Under the pieces are notes generated by a model. That model was not told the DNA's origin. It searched no databases and worked only from the letters and a program-made list of their open reading frames with translations. A DNA stretch of 64,000 bases from Pseudalkalibacillus sp052246725. GTDB taxonomy: Bacteria > Bacillota > Bacilli > Bacillales > Fictibacillaceae. Below are positions 40,278 through 48,863 of this stretch, one piece after another. Each line of letters opens with the position of its first letter. Position 1 is the stretch's first letter. The stretch is taken from NCBI GenBank assembly GCA_052246725.1, contig JBQQCL010000008.1. One strand, given 5' to 3'. The position numbers and the translations under genes are program-made.

Positions 40278-40871
40278 TCAAACCTGCAAATCGATTTGCT
40301 GTGACTCGCTATCCAGACCCTCGGGTTCTATCTTACGGAACTTATGAAGCAACACCAGAAAAACGATTTCCATGATCAAGCTGACCACAATCAGAAGAAT
40401 GCCAATCCCTATCCCGATATTCGTGCCTAAATTCATAAGAAAAGGCTCTACACTAGTCACGATCAACATTGCAATGATATAGACTTTGAATGTCAATTGC
40501 GTCCTTTTAAAAATTGCCTCATCCCCATAGTGTCGTGCCAGTTGTAGCATGACCTGGAACACATAAAAGACTAGAATCAATTTCCCTATTCCGAGTGCAC
40601 TCATGTATATCGGCCACCCGTCATTCGCTGTCAATCCGGTGATCTCGTTATTCGTCTGTTGGATGAAAACGGTTGGCAGCGATAACGCAAACAAGATCAT
40701 CGCAAAAATCCGCGAAAGGTTTCCGACCTTATATTCAGACGATATCCGTTCAAGTCCCAGGTAAATGAGAAAGTAGCCCAATGGATCGGGAAGGATGTCG
40801 AAAGCGACGATGTGGATTTCGAGAAATACGAGCAGGAATCCTGTAAATATTTTTGTGAATGATTCTTTCAT
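40278..40871 (-). CDS. Polytopic membrane protein (197 aa), unknown
   Basis: Five to six hydrophobic segments: IFTGFLLVFLEIHIVAFDIL with a D-P-L-G-Y-F-L-I-Y-L-G-L motif, then IFAMILFALSLPTVFI, ALGIGKLILVFYVFQVMLQL and a Gly-rich last helix. The D-I-L-P-D-P-L-G-Y-F pattern recurs in uncharacterised Bacillus membrane proteins. Its ATG overlaps the stop of the upstream gene (ATGA), so the two are coupled. Confidence 0.65.
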   Translation of the reverse strand: MKESFTKIFTGFLLVFLEIHIVAFDILPDPLGYFLIYLGLERISSEYKVGNLSRIFAMILFALSLPTVFIQQTNNEITGLTANDGWPIYMSALGIGKLILVFYVFQVMLQLARHYGDEAIFKRTQLTFKVYIIAMLIVTSVEPFLMNLGTNIGIGIGILLIVVSLIMEIVFLVLLHKFRKIEPEGLDSESQQIDLQV

Positions 40872-41794
40872 CGTACTTTCCCTCCCTGGTGGTTGGTGAT
40901 GATGTCATTAATATCGGCCTGATTTAAATATGGTTCATCCCAAATAGGAAGTGAAAGCTCAAATGCTTCTCCATCTAACGACTTTCCTTTGATCCAGATG
41001 TTGAACCTCAAATACATTGTGTTATCGTCATTAATTTGTGCATAAAAACTGACCAAATCACCTTTCGCAATTTTGATTGGAAATTCGATATCGGGTAATG
41101 CCGTGCCTATAACATTATTCCACGGTCTGTTCAAATCCCCATAATTGTCATCGAGATCTTTTTTCACCGGGGCTGGCTCGATTTGCGGAGCATTGATTTT
41201 CACTTCTAGTAAACCCGGATAGTCCTCCTGTAAAGGGATTTCCACCTTTTCAATAAGTAGTCCTTCTTGAGCTGACAGTTCAAAATTACTGCGATGTTCA
41301 CTGCTGCTTCCACTCATTTGAAATTTAAATGGTTGCTCACGGTTAGGTTCTCCACTTATCTTAACTTGCCCGATATCAACAGCATGATTTAAATCAGCAC
41401 GAGCACTGAAAGAAGGAATAATTTCACTGAACGTCCACTGGTTTCCGCTTCCTTTTTTGACTGGAAGTTGTTCTTCGTACATGTCCACTTTAAAAGAACG
41501 CAAATGATGATGAATATATTCTTCTTTATTTAGAGGTCCTTCCTGATTGAACATGAACCCATCATGTGATGTATAAAGATGGATACCATTTATACTGATG
41601 CTATTTACCGTACCATGATCACCTTTATTCGTAAGATAATAGAATTCCAAAGGCATTCGATCCTCTACCGACACTTCATAATAGTGTTTAATAAAAATAG
41701 GTTCATCCAGTTGCTTTGATTGCAGATATGTATAATTACCTGTCCAAATAATGACAGCAAGTATGATTGCAATCCAAAAATACCTTTCCCTCAT
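40868..41794 (-). CDS. Exported protein (308 aa), unknown, coupled to the membrane protein
   Basis: One N-terminal TM (FWIAIILAVIIWTGNYTYL) and a long extracytoplasmic beta-rich region without recognised domains. Segments such as SFSARADLNHAVDIGQVKIS and LPIWDEPYLNQADIND look like carbohydrate-binding or surface-sensing folds, but this is only impression. The overlap with the following gene indicates a two-gene operon. Confidence 0.6.
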   Translation of the reverse strand: MRERYFWIAIILAVIIWTGNYTYLQSKQLDEPIFIKHYYEVSVEDRMPLEFYYLTNKGDHGTVNSISINGIHLYTSHDGFMFNQEGPLNKEEYIHHHLRSFKVDMYEEQLPVKKGSGNQWTFSEIIPSFSARADLNHAVDIGQVKISGEPNREQPFKFQMSGSSSEHRSNFELSAQEGLLIEKVEIPLQEDYPGLLEVKINAPQIEPAPVKKDLDDNYGDLNRPWNNVIGTALPDIEFPIKIAKGDLVSFYAQINDDNTMYLRFNIWIKGKSLDGEAFELSLPIWDEPYLNQADINDIITNHQGGKVR

Positions 41795-41905
41795 ATTGAA
41801 ATCCCCCTAAAAAATTCAACATCTACACATTTTACCATATTTGGAAGAGTAGTAGATTATTCATGGCAATTGAAACTATTAGAATTTGTCTGGAGCATCC
41901 GATTT

Positions 41906-41955
41906 ACTTGTTTTGTGTAGTCCGGTAACTTGTTTTTTACAGATAATCAGGTATT
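41906..41955. repeat. Two-copy mini-array, 22-bp period (ACTTGTTTT)
   Basis: ACTTGTTTTGTGTAGTCCGGTA and ACTTGTTTTTTACAGATAATC repeat with a 22-bp offset in the spacer between the 308-aa protein gene and isp; similar in style to the 20-bp arrays elsewhere. The rest of this 256-bp spacer shows no gene. Confidence 0.4.
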
Positions 41956-42050
41956 TCACACTATTGAAATTTTATAGTTTTTCCTTTATATTTTGATTAT
42001 TCAGAATACTATTCCCGCGTTCGATGATTATTTAAAAAGGAGGATGAAAA

Positions 42051-43061
42051 ATGACTGATGTCCGATTGATTCCTTATCAAGTAGAAGAAATCATCGAAGA
42101 TTTGACGAATATTCCTCAAGGTGTAGAAATGATTGAAGCACCCGAATTATGGGAGAGAGCTGACAAAGGGAAAGGGAATGTTGTCGCGATTATTGATACG
42201 GGATGCCAGACCAACCATCCTGACTTGGAAGGACGGGTGATTGACGGCCGCAACTTCACGACAGATTACAATAGTGATCCAGACAATTTTCTGGACAACA
42301 ATGGACACGGTACTCATGTTGCTGGCACCATTGCTGCGATTGGGAAAGATAATAGCATTGCAGGTGTCGCTCCTGAATGCAGCCTGCTCATTTTAAAAGT
42401 GTTGACGAAACAAGGCAGCGGCAGAATGGAGTGGATTGTGGATGCTATTCGCTATGCGACTGATTGGACAGGACCTGATGGGGGAAAAGTGAAAGCCATA
42501 TCCATGTCACTTGGTGGTCCACAAGGTACGGATGAATTACACCAGGCAATCAAAGATGCTGTCGACAACCAGATATGCGTCGTTTGTGCTGCCGGTAATG
42601 AAGGTGACAACCAGGAGGATACTGACGAATATTCTTATCCGGGTGCTTATAATGAAGTCATTCAGGTAGGAGCGGTAGACTTCCAACGCAACATTGCACG
42701 ATTTACGAACACGAATGATGAAATTGACCTGGTTGCACCAGGTATCAATATTTTATCGACATTTCCAGATAATAGATATGCGAGGTTATCAGGAACATCG
42801 ATGTCGACACCGCATGTGTCCGGAGCGTTAGCCTTATTGAGCAACCTTACAACTAAGGAATTTGGCCGTGAGTTGACTGAGCCGGAACTGTACGCACAGC
42901 TTGTCAAACGGACAACCCCACTTGATTATTCGAAAAAAGCTGTCGGAAATGGCTTCCTGACCCTCGGTCTCGTCGATAAACTGGAAAATCTGTTCAGCCC
43001 ATACACAAAGATGTGGGAGCAAGAGGATAAGAGCATATTGATGGCAGAGAGACGGTCCTGA
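42051..43061 (+). CDS. isp: Intracellular subtilisin-type serine protease
   Basis: 336 residues, no signal peptide. The N-terminal LIPY motif (residues 6-9, VRLIPYQVEEI) is the hallmark of intracellular subtilisins, where this pro-region caps the active site until cleaved. The catalytic residues are Asp49 (IIDTGCQTNHPDLEG), His86 (NGHGTHVAGT) and Ser250 (LSGTSMSTPHVSG), with oxyanion Asn in AAGNEGDN. It is the major cytosolic protease of stationary-phase bacilli. AAGGAGG lies eight bases before the ATG. It is monocistronic and ends near a repeat and a bidirectional terminator. Confidence 0.95.
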   Translation: MTDVRLIPYQVEEIIEDLTNIPQGVEMIEAPELWERADKGKGNVVAIIDTGCQTNHPDLEGRVIDGRNFTTDYNSDPDNFLDNNGHGTHVAGTIAAIGKDNSIAGVAPECSLLILKVLTKQGSGRMEWIVDAIRYATDWTGPDGGKVKAISMSLGGPQGTDELHQAIKDAVDNQICVVCAAGNEGDNQEDTDEYSYPGAYNEVIQVGAVDFQRNIARFTNTNDEIDLVAPGINILSTFPDNRYARLSGTSMSTPHVSGALALLSNLTTKEFGRELTEPELYAQLVKRTTPLDYSKKAVGNGFLTLGLVDKLENLFSPYTKMWEQEDKSILMAERRS

Positions 43062-43071
43062 TAAACGCAAC

Positions 43072-43163
43072 TAAAGAAAGCTTGGCATAGCCAAGCCTTT
43101 GGCGCAGGCTGAGCCTTAGCTGTACTTATATTGAAGAAAGTATTTTATACTTTCTTTAAATGC
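43072..43163 (+). repeat. AAAGAAA...TTGGC dispersed repeat (copy at isp 3' end)
   Basis: TAAAGAAAGCTTGGCATAGC...GCGCAGGCTGAGCC...CTTATATTGAAGAAAGTA and a final hairpin GAAAGTATTTTATACTTTC. It matches 53842-53931 closely and is inverted relative to 62033-62186 and the left arm of the element at 21570. Confidence 0.65.
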
Positions 43164-43164
43164 A

Positions 43165-43200
43165 AAAGAGGATGACTCCAAATAGGAGCATCCTCTTTTT
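43165..43200. terminator. Bidirectional terminator between isp and the OFA transporter
   Basis: Stem AAGAGGATG / CATCCTCTT followed by TTT on the plus strand and flanked by AAAA, so it serves both convergent genes. Confidence 0.8.
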
Positions 43201-43208
43201 ACATGTAT

Positions 43209-44474
43209 TTAAATTTTTACAGGCTTTGGTGAAATAAGTGCAAAAATAAAACCTAGAATCGGAAAGATCATTGTCAGGAGCAAGATTTCCGTATATCCGC
43301 CGAATAAGTCATAAGCAAAGCCGTACGGAAGTGGACCGAATGCAGATCCGATCACCATCGTCGTCATCGCCAATCCTTTAATACTTCCCAAATGCTTACG
43401 ACCGAAGTAATCCGGCCAAATGATTGAAAGCGTAATCCTTTCCAATCCGTTTACAATCCCCCACATTACACCGAATAAAATCGCCATCCAATAGGATTCA
43501 GTAAATAAAAGCATTGCAACAAACGCTAACTGTCCCAGAAAGCTGAGTGATAGTACAACATTCACCTTCACTCTTTCTAGTATGAATCCAGAAACCATCG
43601 TAATCGGAAATCCGATGATCGCCATAAGACTCAGAATGAAAGCGGCCGTTCCTCTGCCCAATCCACCTTCTGTAAAAATAGATACGAGGTGAAACGTAAT
43701 ACCCGTATTAACCAGTGCAGGTATACTGACACAGAACAAGATCAGCCAGAATTGCCGAGTCTTCATTGCTTCATTCAGTGTCCATGACACATCATTCGGA
43801 TTTTCTTCTTCGATTTCTGTTCCATCATCCCTTACTTTTCTTACAGCATTATCCGGCTTCAATCCTATATCCTCAGGTCTATTTTTCATGAATACGAAGA
43901 CAAGCGGTACGAAAATCAGAAGGATCGCTCCCCCCAATATCCGGAAAGCAACCTCCCAGCTGAACGTTTCAATCAACCAAGCATTTATTGGTGGAAATAA
44001 AGCTGAGCTGAGGAATCCACCGATCGCCATGAAACTGAGTGCCCTTCCTCGTTTTTCAATAAACCATTGGGGTACAAGGGTGTTCGGGACCAATGTCATC
44101 GATCCTTGTCCGAAGAATCGTAAAAGGAAGAATCCGATAAATAACATGACCGGCGTCAGCACGAAGCTGTTCCAAAAACAAGCTACCGCAAGCATAATTC
44201 CAATCACCAAAGACATTCGCCGCTGACCAAAACGATCGACAGCGCGTCCCATCAGGAAGAGTAATGCCCCTGATAACAGAGTAGCCCCAGAATATATACC
44301 CGATACAAGTGAACGGCTCCACTCAAATTCTTCTATATATGAATCAATAAAGACAGAAACTCCATATGTCTGACCGGGTCCGGAGAAGAACAATCCCATG
44401 CCGCCTATGAAAACAATAATCCATCCATAAAAAAAGGGAAATCGTGATTGTATGTAATTAGAAACATTGTTCAT
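43209..44474 (-). CDS. MFS transporter, OFA (oxalate/formate antiporter-like) group
   Basis: About 421 residues, 12 TM. The start FPFFYGWIIVFIGGMGLFFS, then GPGQTYGVSVFIDSYIEEFE and the LSR-like loop GRAVDRFGQRRM, are typical of the OFA/monocarboxylate group; the central loop is charged (NRPEDIGLKPDN). It probably moves a monocarboxylate or related anion. ATG at 44474 has GAGGTGA five bases upstream. Confidence 0.82.
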   Translation of the reverse strand: MNNVSNYIQSRFPFFYGWIIVFIGGMGLFFSGPGQTYGVSVFIDSYIEEFEWSRSLVSGIYSGATLLSGALLFLMGRAVDRFGQRRMSLVIGIMLAVACFWNSFVLTPVMLFIGFFLLRFFGQGSMTLVPNTLVPQWFIEKRGRALSFMAIGGFLSSALFPPINAWLIETFSWEVAFRILGGAILLIFVPLVFVFMKNRPEDIGLKPDNAVRKVRDDGTEIEEENPNDVSWTLNEAMKTRQFWLILFCVSIPALVNTGITFHLVSIFTEGGLGRGTAAFILSLMAIIGFPITMVSGFILERVKVNVVLSLSFLGQLAFVAMLLFTESYWMAILFGVMWGIVNGLERITLSIIWPDYFGRKHLGSIKGLAMTTMVIGSAFGPLPYGFAYDLFGGYTEILLLTMIFPILGFIFALISPKPVKI

Positions 44475-44563
44475 AGCTGTCACCTCGAAGTGTGGTTCTG
44501 AACAATTTTACCAAAATCAAGGTGAAAATCCCAAAAAAATGACTTAGTTTATTACGTCTATTC

Positions 44564-45091
44564 TCATTTCAATATGTCGGTCGGTACCTCGTGAAGATTC
44601 CATAGAATGATGATGAACAGAATTGATATCCCCCATGCAGTAAGGGGGTTCCTATGATGAATGTAAAGGATGATGAACATGATGAAGTTGAAGAGGATCG
44701 ACCATCCATAATGCCAACTATTATGAAACGAAATTCCATCTACCCATAAAGTGATCATTTCATTGATGCAATAAATCAATACCCACAACAATATGTAGAA
44801 GAAAATATTAATTTTCTTTTCTGGGAAATTCCCCAGATAAATCAAGATCGTTGCTGGATATTTAATTACCATAACGAATAAAGATATATGGGTGTGTGTA
44901 AAATCCATCGCGTTTTCCATATGGAATGATTCATATTCCCACTTTGAATAGTCATGGAATAGAAACTGATACAACAAATCACCAACAATAAAGAAAAGTA
45001 TAGTGGGATAATAGACTCTCCAATTCTTCCAATCCCCCCATTTCCATGCGGCAACGATATAGATGATAAAATACAATATAAATATCAGCAT
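44564..45091 (-). CDS. CBO0543-family membrane protein
   Basis: About 175 residues, five TM helices, rich in Trp and aromatic residues: KWGDWKNWRVYYPTILFFIV, GDLLYQFLFHDYSKWEYESF, IKYPATILIYLGNFP and WHYGWSILFNFIMFII. This matches the small CBO0543 family of unknown function. The start is placed at ATG 45091, just ahead of the first TM; the frame is open to 45133 but the extra residues are polar and unlike the family. It is divergent from the next gene, which seems to contain two copies of the same fold. Confidence 0.65.
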   Translation of the reverse strand: MLIFILYFIIYIVAAWKWGDWKNWRVYYPTILFFIVGDLLYQFLFHDYSKWEYESFHMENAMDFTHTHISLFVMVIKYPATILIYLGNFPEKKINIFFYILLWVLIYCINEMITLWVDGISFHNSWHYGWSILFNFIMFIILYIHHRNPLTAWGISILFIIILWNLHEVPTDILK

Positions 45092-45266
45092 ATACAACAC
45101 TCTTTCCCTAACAATATTACCATTTATTAACATATTTCAATATAATATATGAGTGTTCAAATGCGCCTTATTAAATAGGGTCTTTATAACCACTTTGTAC
45201 TATTTTCAATCTTATTGTTAAATCTCTGATTCTTTTGGATAATACTAATGGTAAAATTCTATAAGT

Positions 45267-45290
45267 TGGAGTCATGGAGTCATGGAGTCA
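45267..45290 (+). repeat. Three perfect 8-bp tandem repeats carrying the ribosome site
   Basis: TGGAGTCA occurs three times in a row, ending two bases before the ATG at 45293. Each unit contains GGAG; the last copy is five to eight bases from the start codon. Slippage here would change the spacing or, if the upstream ATG at 45248 is used, the frame. Confidence 0.6.
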
Positions 45291-45292
45291 TT

Positions 45293-46174
45293 ATGATCTT
45301 ATTACTTTTGACGTGTTTGATTTTTACTGTTGCAGCATTTCTGATCCCGAAGAGGATGTTGAAAATTGAAATGTATGTAGGTTCTTGGTTCGCTTTATAC
45401 TTTGCTTTATTGGCAGATTCTGTACTTGGTGGCAGATATGAATTATATGCCTATTTCAAGCCAGGGGTCCATTACATTGATTTTCTCGTTGCTTTCGTTA
45501 CCTATCCAGCGATCTATATCATATTTCTCAATCTTTTTCCATTTAAAAAACCACTTTCAAAAAAAGTGATTTACATAGTCGGCTGGTCAATTTTTGCAAT
45601 CGCTTATGAATGGTTTGCATCATACCATAGCCAGATGTTCAATTATACTGGCTGGGAAACGATTTATTCCGTTCCAATATACCCTATCCTATACGGTGTA
45701 CTTCTTGTGAATTTCTTTTTTATTAGACATTTTATTGAAAGTCCAAAAAGGATTTTCAAAAATTCTCTGACCAAAATCGACGTTTATGGCACCGTGTTAT
45801 TCACGTTATATTGGGCACTTGTTATGGATGCGATCTTAAAAGGGAAATATAAATTTTTTCATTACATCAAACCAGAGGTGCACTGGTCTGATTTTCTTAT
45901 CCGAATTAGCTTTTATCCAATTTCAGCTCTGGTTTTCCTAACATTCTTCCCAAAGGCAAAAATATGGTGGATGCAAATTGGATACCTGGTCGGTTGGCCA
46001 CTTATAATCGTTTTTTGTGAATGGGTTGCTTTACAGATTGGAATCGTCCATCATGATAACTGGAGCTTGCACCTATCCTATATAAAATACTTGATATTCT
46101 ATCTATTCATCCTTATGAATTATTTGTTGATGGAGAAATTGAATAGGAAATCAAAAAGGACAGCTTACTCTTAA
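45293..46174 (+). CDS. Membrane protein with internal duplication of a CBO0543-like unit
   Basis: About 293 residues, ten or so hydrophobic segments. The two halves are clearly related: half one has FALYFALLADSVLGGRYELY and FVTYPAIYIIFLNLFP, half two has FTLYWALVMDAILKGKYKFF and ISFYPISALVFLTFFP; each ends with an IVGW/LVGWP...E-W-x-A helix. This matches the five-TM plan of the CBO0543-type protein encoded divergently. ATG at 45293 is chosen for its GGAG site; ATG 45248 lacks one. Function unknown. Confidence 0.65.
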   Translation: MILLLLTCLIFTVAAFLIPKRMLKIEMYVGSWFALYFALLADSVLGGRYELYAYFKPGVHYIDFLVAFVTYPAIYIIFLNLFPFKKPLSKKVIYIVGWSIFAIAYEWFASYHSQMFNYTGWETIYSVPIYPILYGVLLVNFFFIRHFIESPKRIFKNSLTKIDVYGTVLFTLYWALVMDAILKGKYKFFHYIKPEVHWSDFLIRISFYPISALVFLTFFPKAKIWWMQIGYLVGWPLIIVFCEWVALQIGIVHHDNWSLHLSYIKYLIFYLFILMNYLLMEKLNRKSKRTAYS

Positions 46175-46192
46175 GCTGTCCTCTTTCTTTTT
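46157..46192 (+). terminator. Terminator overlapping the 3' end of the duplicated membrane gene
   Basis: Stem AGGACAGCTTA (46157-46167) / TAAGCTGTCCT (46172-46182) and a CTTTCTTTTT tail; the stop codon lies in the loop region. Confidence 0.85.
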
Positions 46193-46228
46193 AGGAAGTT
46201 TAACAAAGCCTTATATTAAAAATCATTC

Positions 46229-47266
46229 TCACACACTTGCAGCTTGCATCCATTTTTTCAAGATTGTCTTTTCCTTGGAATCATCGAGACATGCATCTGA
46301 CAGCGTTCTGTTTTCCTCCATGAACCAATCGTGTGTGTCTTTGATCGTTTGCTCAAATGGTCTGAAGGTCAACCCCTCTTTTATCGCTTTAAAATTGTTG
46401 AGTCCGATATCCCCGTTTGGAGCTGGAAGGTGTTCGGCTATCGGATATGTTTCAGGAATCCATAAAGGCATTTCTACCCACGGAGCCACATTACAGCGTT
46501 TCAAGAAGGATTCAGATACCCAGGTGATGTCCGCTTTGTTATTGAAAAGGAGTCTGCCTTTTTCAAGAAAAGTTTCCATCATCAGTTTCACGTCCGGCCC
46601 GGCCGCGTTATACGTTCCGACGATCTGCTGTTCAACCATGTAGATCGTCCATTCCGCAAGGTCCCGGACATCAATGAATTGAATCTTCCGGTCAGGTCGT
46701 CCTGGTGCGAGAATTTCACGATTTTCGGCCAATCTCATCGTCCAGTATGTGAATCGGTCAGTAGGATCATATGGACCTACGATCAGTCCAGGCCGGATGA
46801 CAAGACCGCGTCCTTCCATTTCTTCATACACGACCTGTTCACAGTGGTACTTCAAAGGACCATATGTTTCACCGGTTACCTCATCCATTTCGCTGATTGT
46901 TTTTACTTTTTCGGCTGATAATGTCAAAACCGCTGCTTCTTCATCCACATGATCTTCATTGATGAAATTCTTATAGACGGAGGCGGTCGAGATGAAAGTA
47001 TAGATTTCAGTATTATCAACAACTGCTTGTACCGATTTTCGCACCGTTTCTGGATGATAGCCGCATGTGTCGATGACTGCATCCCATTTCCTGCCACTGA
47101 TCAAGTGACTATCCTTCATCCTGTCCCCCTGGATCCATTCAAGCTCAGGAAAGACCTCCCGATTCGTACCCCGGTTGAAAAGTGTCACATTGTTGCCCTT
47201 ATTCAGTGCCGCTTCAACGATATGCCTTCCAACAAACTTCGTCCCGCCAATCACTAAGATATCCAT
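46229..47266 (-). CDS. NAD-dependent epimerase/dehydratase (extended SDR)
   Basis: 345 residues. The nucleotide-binding motif is GGTKFVGRHIVE (an atypical G-G-T-x-F-x-G form used by isoflavone-reductase-like and RNA-binding-type SDRs), the catalytic pair lies in GETYGPLKYHCEQ (Tyr and Lys three residues apart), and IRPGLIVGPYDPTDRFTYW is the substrate region. It acts on a nucleotide sugar or a similar small molecule. It has no gene partner; the upstream gap carries a repeat element. Confidence 0.85.
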   Translation of the reverse strand: MDILVIGGTKFVGRHIVEAALNKGNNVTLFNRGTNREVFPELEWIQGDRMKDSHLISGRKWDAVIDTCGYHPETVRKSVQAVVDNTEIYTFISTASVYKNFINEDHVDEEAAVLTLSAEKVKTISEMDEVTGETYGPLKYHCEQVVYEEMEGRGLVIRPGLIVGPYDPTDRFTYWTMRLAENREILAPGRPDRKIQFIDVRDLAEWTIYMVEQQIVGTYNAAGPDVKLMMETFLEKGRLLFNNKADITWVSESFLKRCNVAPWVEMPLWIPETYPIAEHLPAPNGDIGLNNFKAIKEGLTFRPFEQTIKDTHDWFMEENRTLSDACLDDSKEKTILKKWMQAASV

Positions 47267-47323
47267 TCCTTACACCTCCATTTGATTATTAATAATCTAA
47301 GGTGCATATAAACGTATGTATAA

Positions 47324-47443
47324 GGGGCTGACCCAAAAGACAAGTTTCAGACACCTCCAACACAACATTTTGTTATCAAAAACACGCTTTTTCCCAAAGT
47401 GTTGTTAAGTTCGGAGAGACTCAGACACTTATGAGTCAGCCTC
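47324..47443. repeat. 120-bp imperfect palindrome, GGGGCTGAC...GAGTCAGCCTC
   Basis: The ends GGGGCTGACCC and ATGAGTCAGCCTC are near inverses, and internal blocks AACACAAC and GTGTTGTT pair as well. It lies between two same-strand minus genes and would fold into a long hairpin. It is related in design to 53936-54046 and 10508-10597. Confidence 0.5.
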
Positions 47444-47453
47444 TTGGAAAACG

Positions 47454-48389
47454 TCATGATTGGACTGTTTGTTTTTCAACCCTTCCGTAATCTCTTAGGA
47501 GTTTTAGTTTTTCATAGGTCAAGATCCCTGTCCATTCATCCTTGGCTTTTGACCAATCCTGTTCGTACTGTCCCCATTCCCAATTCGGATGCCATGTACC
47601 GTCAGATTGCTGTTGCTCGATGATATAGTCAAGATTGTCCTCGACCTCTTCCTTCATATCCTTATAAAAAGGTGAATCAGGACGTGCGGCTAACTGGACT
47701 GGCTGCATACCGTAATTCGACCATTGTTCACGTTTCAGATCGACTAATTCAGGAATATGTTCTCTTACTTTTTCAATGATCATATCTCGATCGGTTGCAC
47801 TCAATTCATCAGCAAGCCTTAGGTAGCAAAAGGTTTCGTGCATACTTCTAAGTGTATCGAGCTCCATAAAATACGTGAGGGATCGTGATTTCAGATTTTC
47901 TCGTATTTCCTCCGGTGAGCAGTCTTTATAGCGTAATAGATAGCCTGTAAGTTCTGCATTCGGATTTCCCCATGCCTCTTCCACCATGACCCGCTCATTT
48001 TCATGATCATAATGCCACCACGGTGCATGAGGTACATCGTTGACTTCCGGCGGTACCGCATGCCAGCGCCCTTTTTCCTGATCGTAGTTTTCAAGAAGAT
48101 AGTTCATTGCATCCTTGACCATAGGATGGTCGCCAGGAACCTCTAACTCTTTGAAAATTTGAAAGGCTATCGATGTCGACATCGGCGACGAAATCTCCAA
48201 TCGAAAATCGGGTTCCATCCGGTTTCCGAAACCACCGTCAACATTTTGATAGCCTTTGAGTGCCTTCAAAACGTCTTCTTTCGATCCGTTCTCGAAGTGA
48301 TATCGGTATAACGCTTTTTCAAGTTCCCGGCCATTATCTAGTAGATATTTTTTTGCGCGATCAAACGATTTTTCATCCAAGTATTTCAT
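47454..48389 (-). CDS. Terpenoid-cyclase/prenyltransferase-fold protein, unknown function
   Basis: About 311 residues with an alpha/alpha-barrel pattern: ALYRYHFENGSKEDVLKALK, YQNVDGGFGNRMEPDFRLEI and near the end QQQSDGTWHPNWEWGQYEQD. The Q-x-x-D-G-G-F-G and Q-x-x-D-G-x-W signatures are the QW-type repeats of squalene-cyclase-like folds, yet the protein is half the size of a cyclase and has no D-x-D-D motif. It is probably a binding protein or an uncharacterised enzyme. ATG at 48389 has GGAGG eight bases upstream. Confidence 0.7.
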   Translation of the reverse strand: MKYLDEKSFDRAKKYLLDNGRELEKALYRYHFENGSKEDVLKALKGYQNVDGGFGNRMEPDFRLEISSPMSTSIAFQIFKELEVPGDHPMVKDAMNYLLENYDQEKGRWHAVPPEVNDVPHAPWWHYDHENERVMVEEAWGNPNAELTGYLLRYKDCSPEEIRENLKSRSLTYFMELDTLRSMHETFCYLRLADELSATDRDMIIEKVREHIPELVDLKREQWSNYGMQPVQLAARPDSPFYKDMKEEVEDNLDYIIEQQQSDGTWHPNWEWGQYEQDWSKAKDEWTGILTYEKLKLLRDYGRVEKQTVQS

Positions 48390-48528
48390 CAAATGCTCCT
48401 CCTTCTAACGAAAATATGTTCTGTTTAAAATTTCGTGATGGAGGTGTTTTCTCCTTCTTTTATGAGCAGGATATCTATTCAGACACTTCTTTTAATGGTA
48501 AAATATGGTTGCGAGGAAGGAGATATAA

Positions 48529-48750
48529 ATGATGTTTGATATAGAAAGATTGAGGAGCGCGATTATTTTTCTTGGGATTTGTGTATTGCTTGGTTCTTGT
48601 ACAAATGCGAACTCAAACTCGAATAATACGAGCTATGTACCGGATTATAGTTCGGATGATAGCGCACTATGGGAAATTAAAATGGAGTTGGAGGAATTGA
48701 TCAGGAATATGAATATGTTAACCAATAAATTAGGTGAGAAATCTGAATGA
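48529..48750 (+). CDS. Small lipoprotein (73 aa)
   Basis: AAGGAG six bases before the ATG. The N-terminal segment SAIIFLGICVLLGSC ends in a lipobox (LLGSC), then an Asn/Ser linker and an amphipathic helix WEIKMELEELIRNMNMLTNK. The mature lipid-anchored peptide is only about 48 residues. Its role is unknown; the helix suggests a partner-binding coil. Confidence 0.65.
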   Translation: MMFDIERLRSAIIFLGICVLLGSCTNANSNSNNTSYVPDYSSDDSALWEIKMELEELIRNMNMLTNKLGEKSE

Positions 48751-48863
48751 ATGACAAAATAAAAACGAATCCGATTGTATTCCATTACAAATAATGTCTT
48801 CTGTGCCCGCAAAGTGTATTGTTTAGACTTTTGTGATACTCTTTCAAATGACCCTTATTCAAT

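Noticed and set aside
42051..43061. Bacteriocin or lantibiotic-processing role for the subtilisin
   Set aside because: The LIPY pro-motif, lack of signal peptide and Asp49/His86/Ser250 spacing identify a normal intracellular subtilisin, with no precursor peptide nearby.
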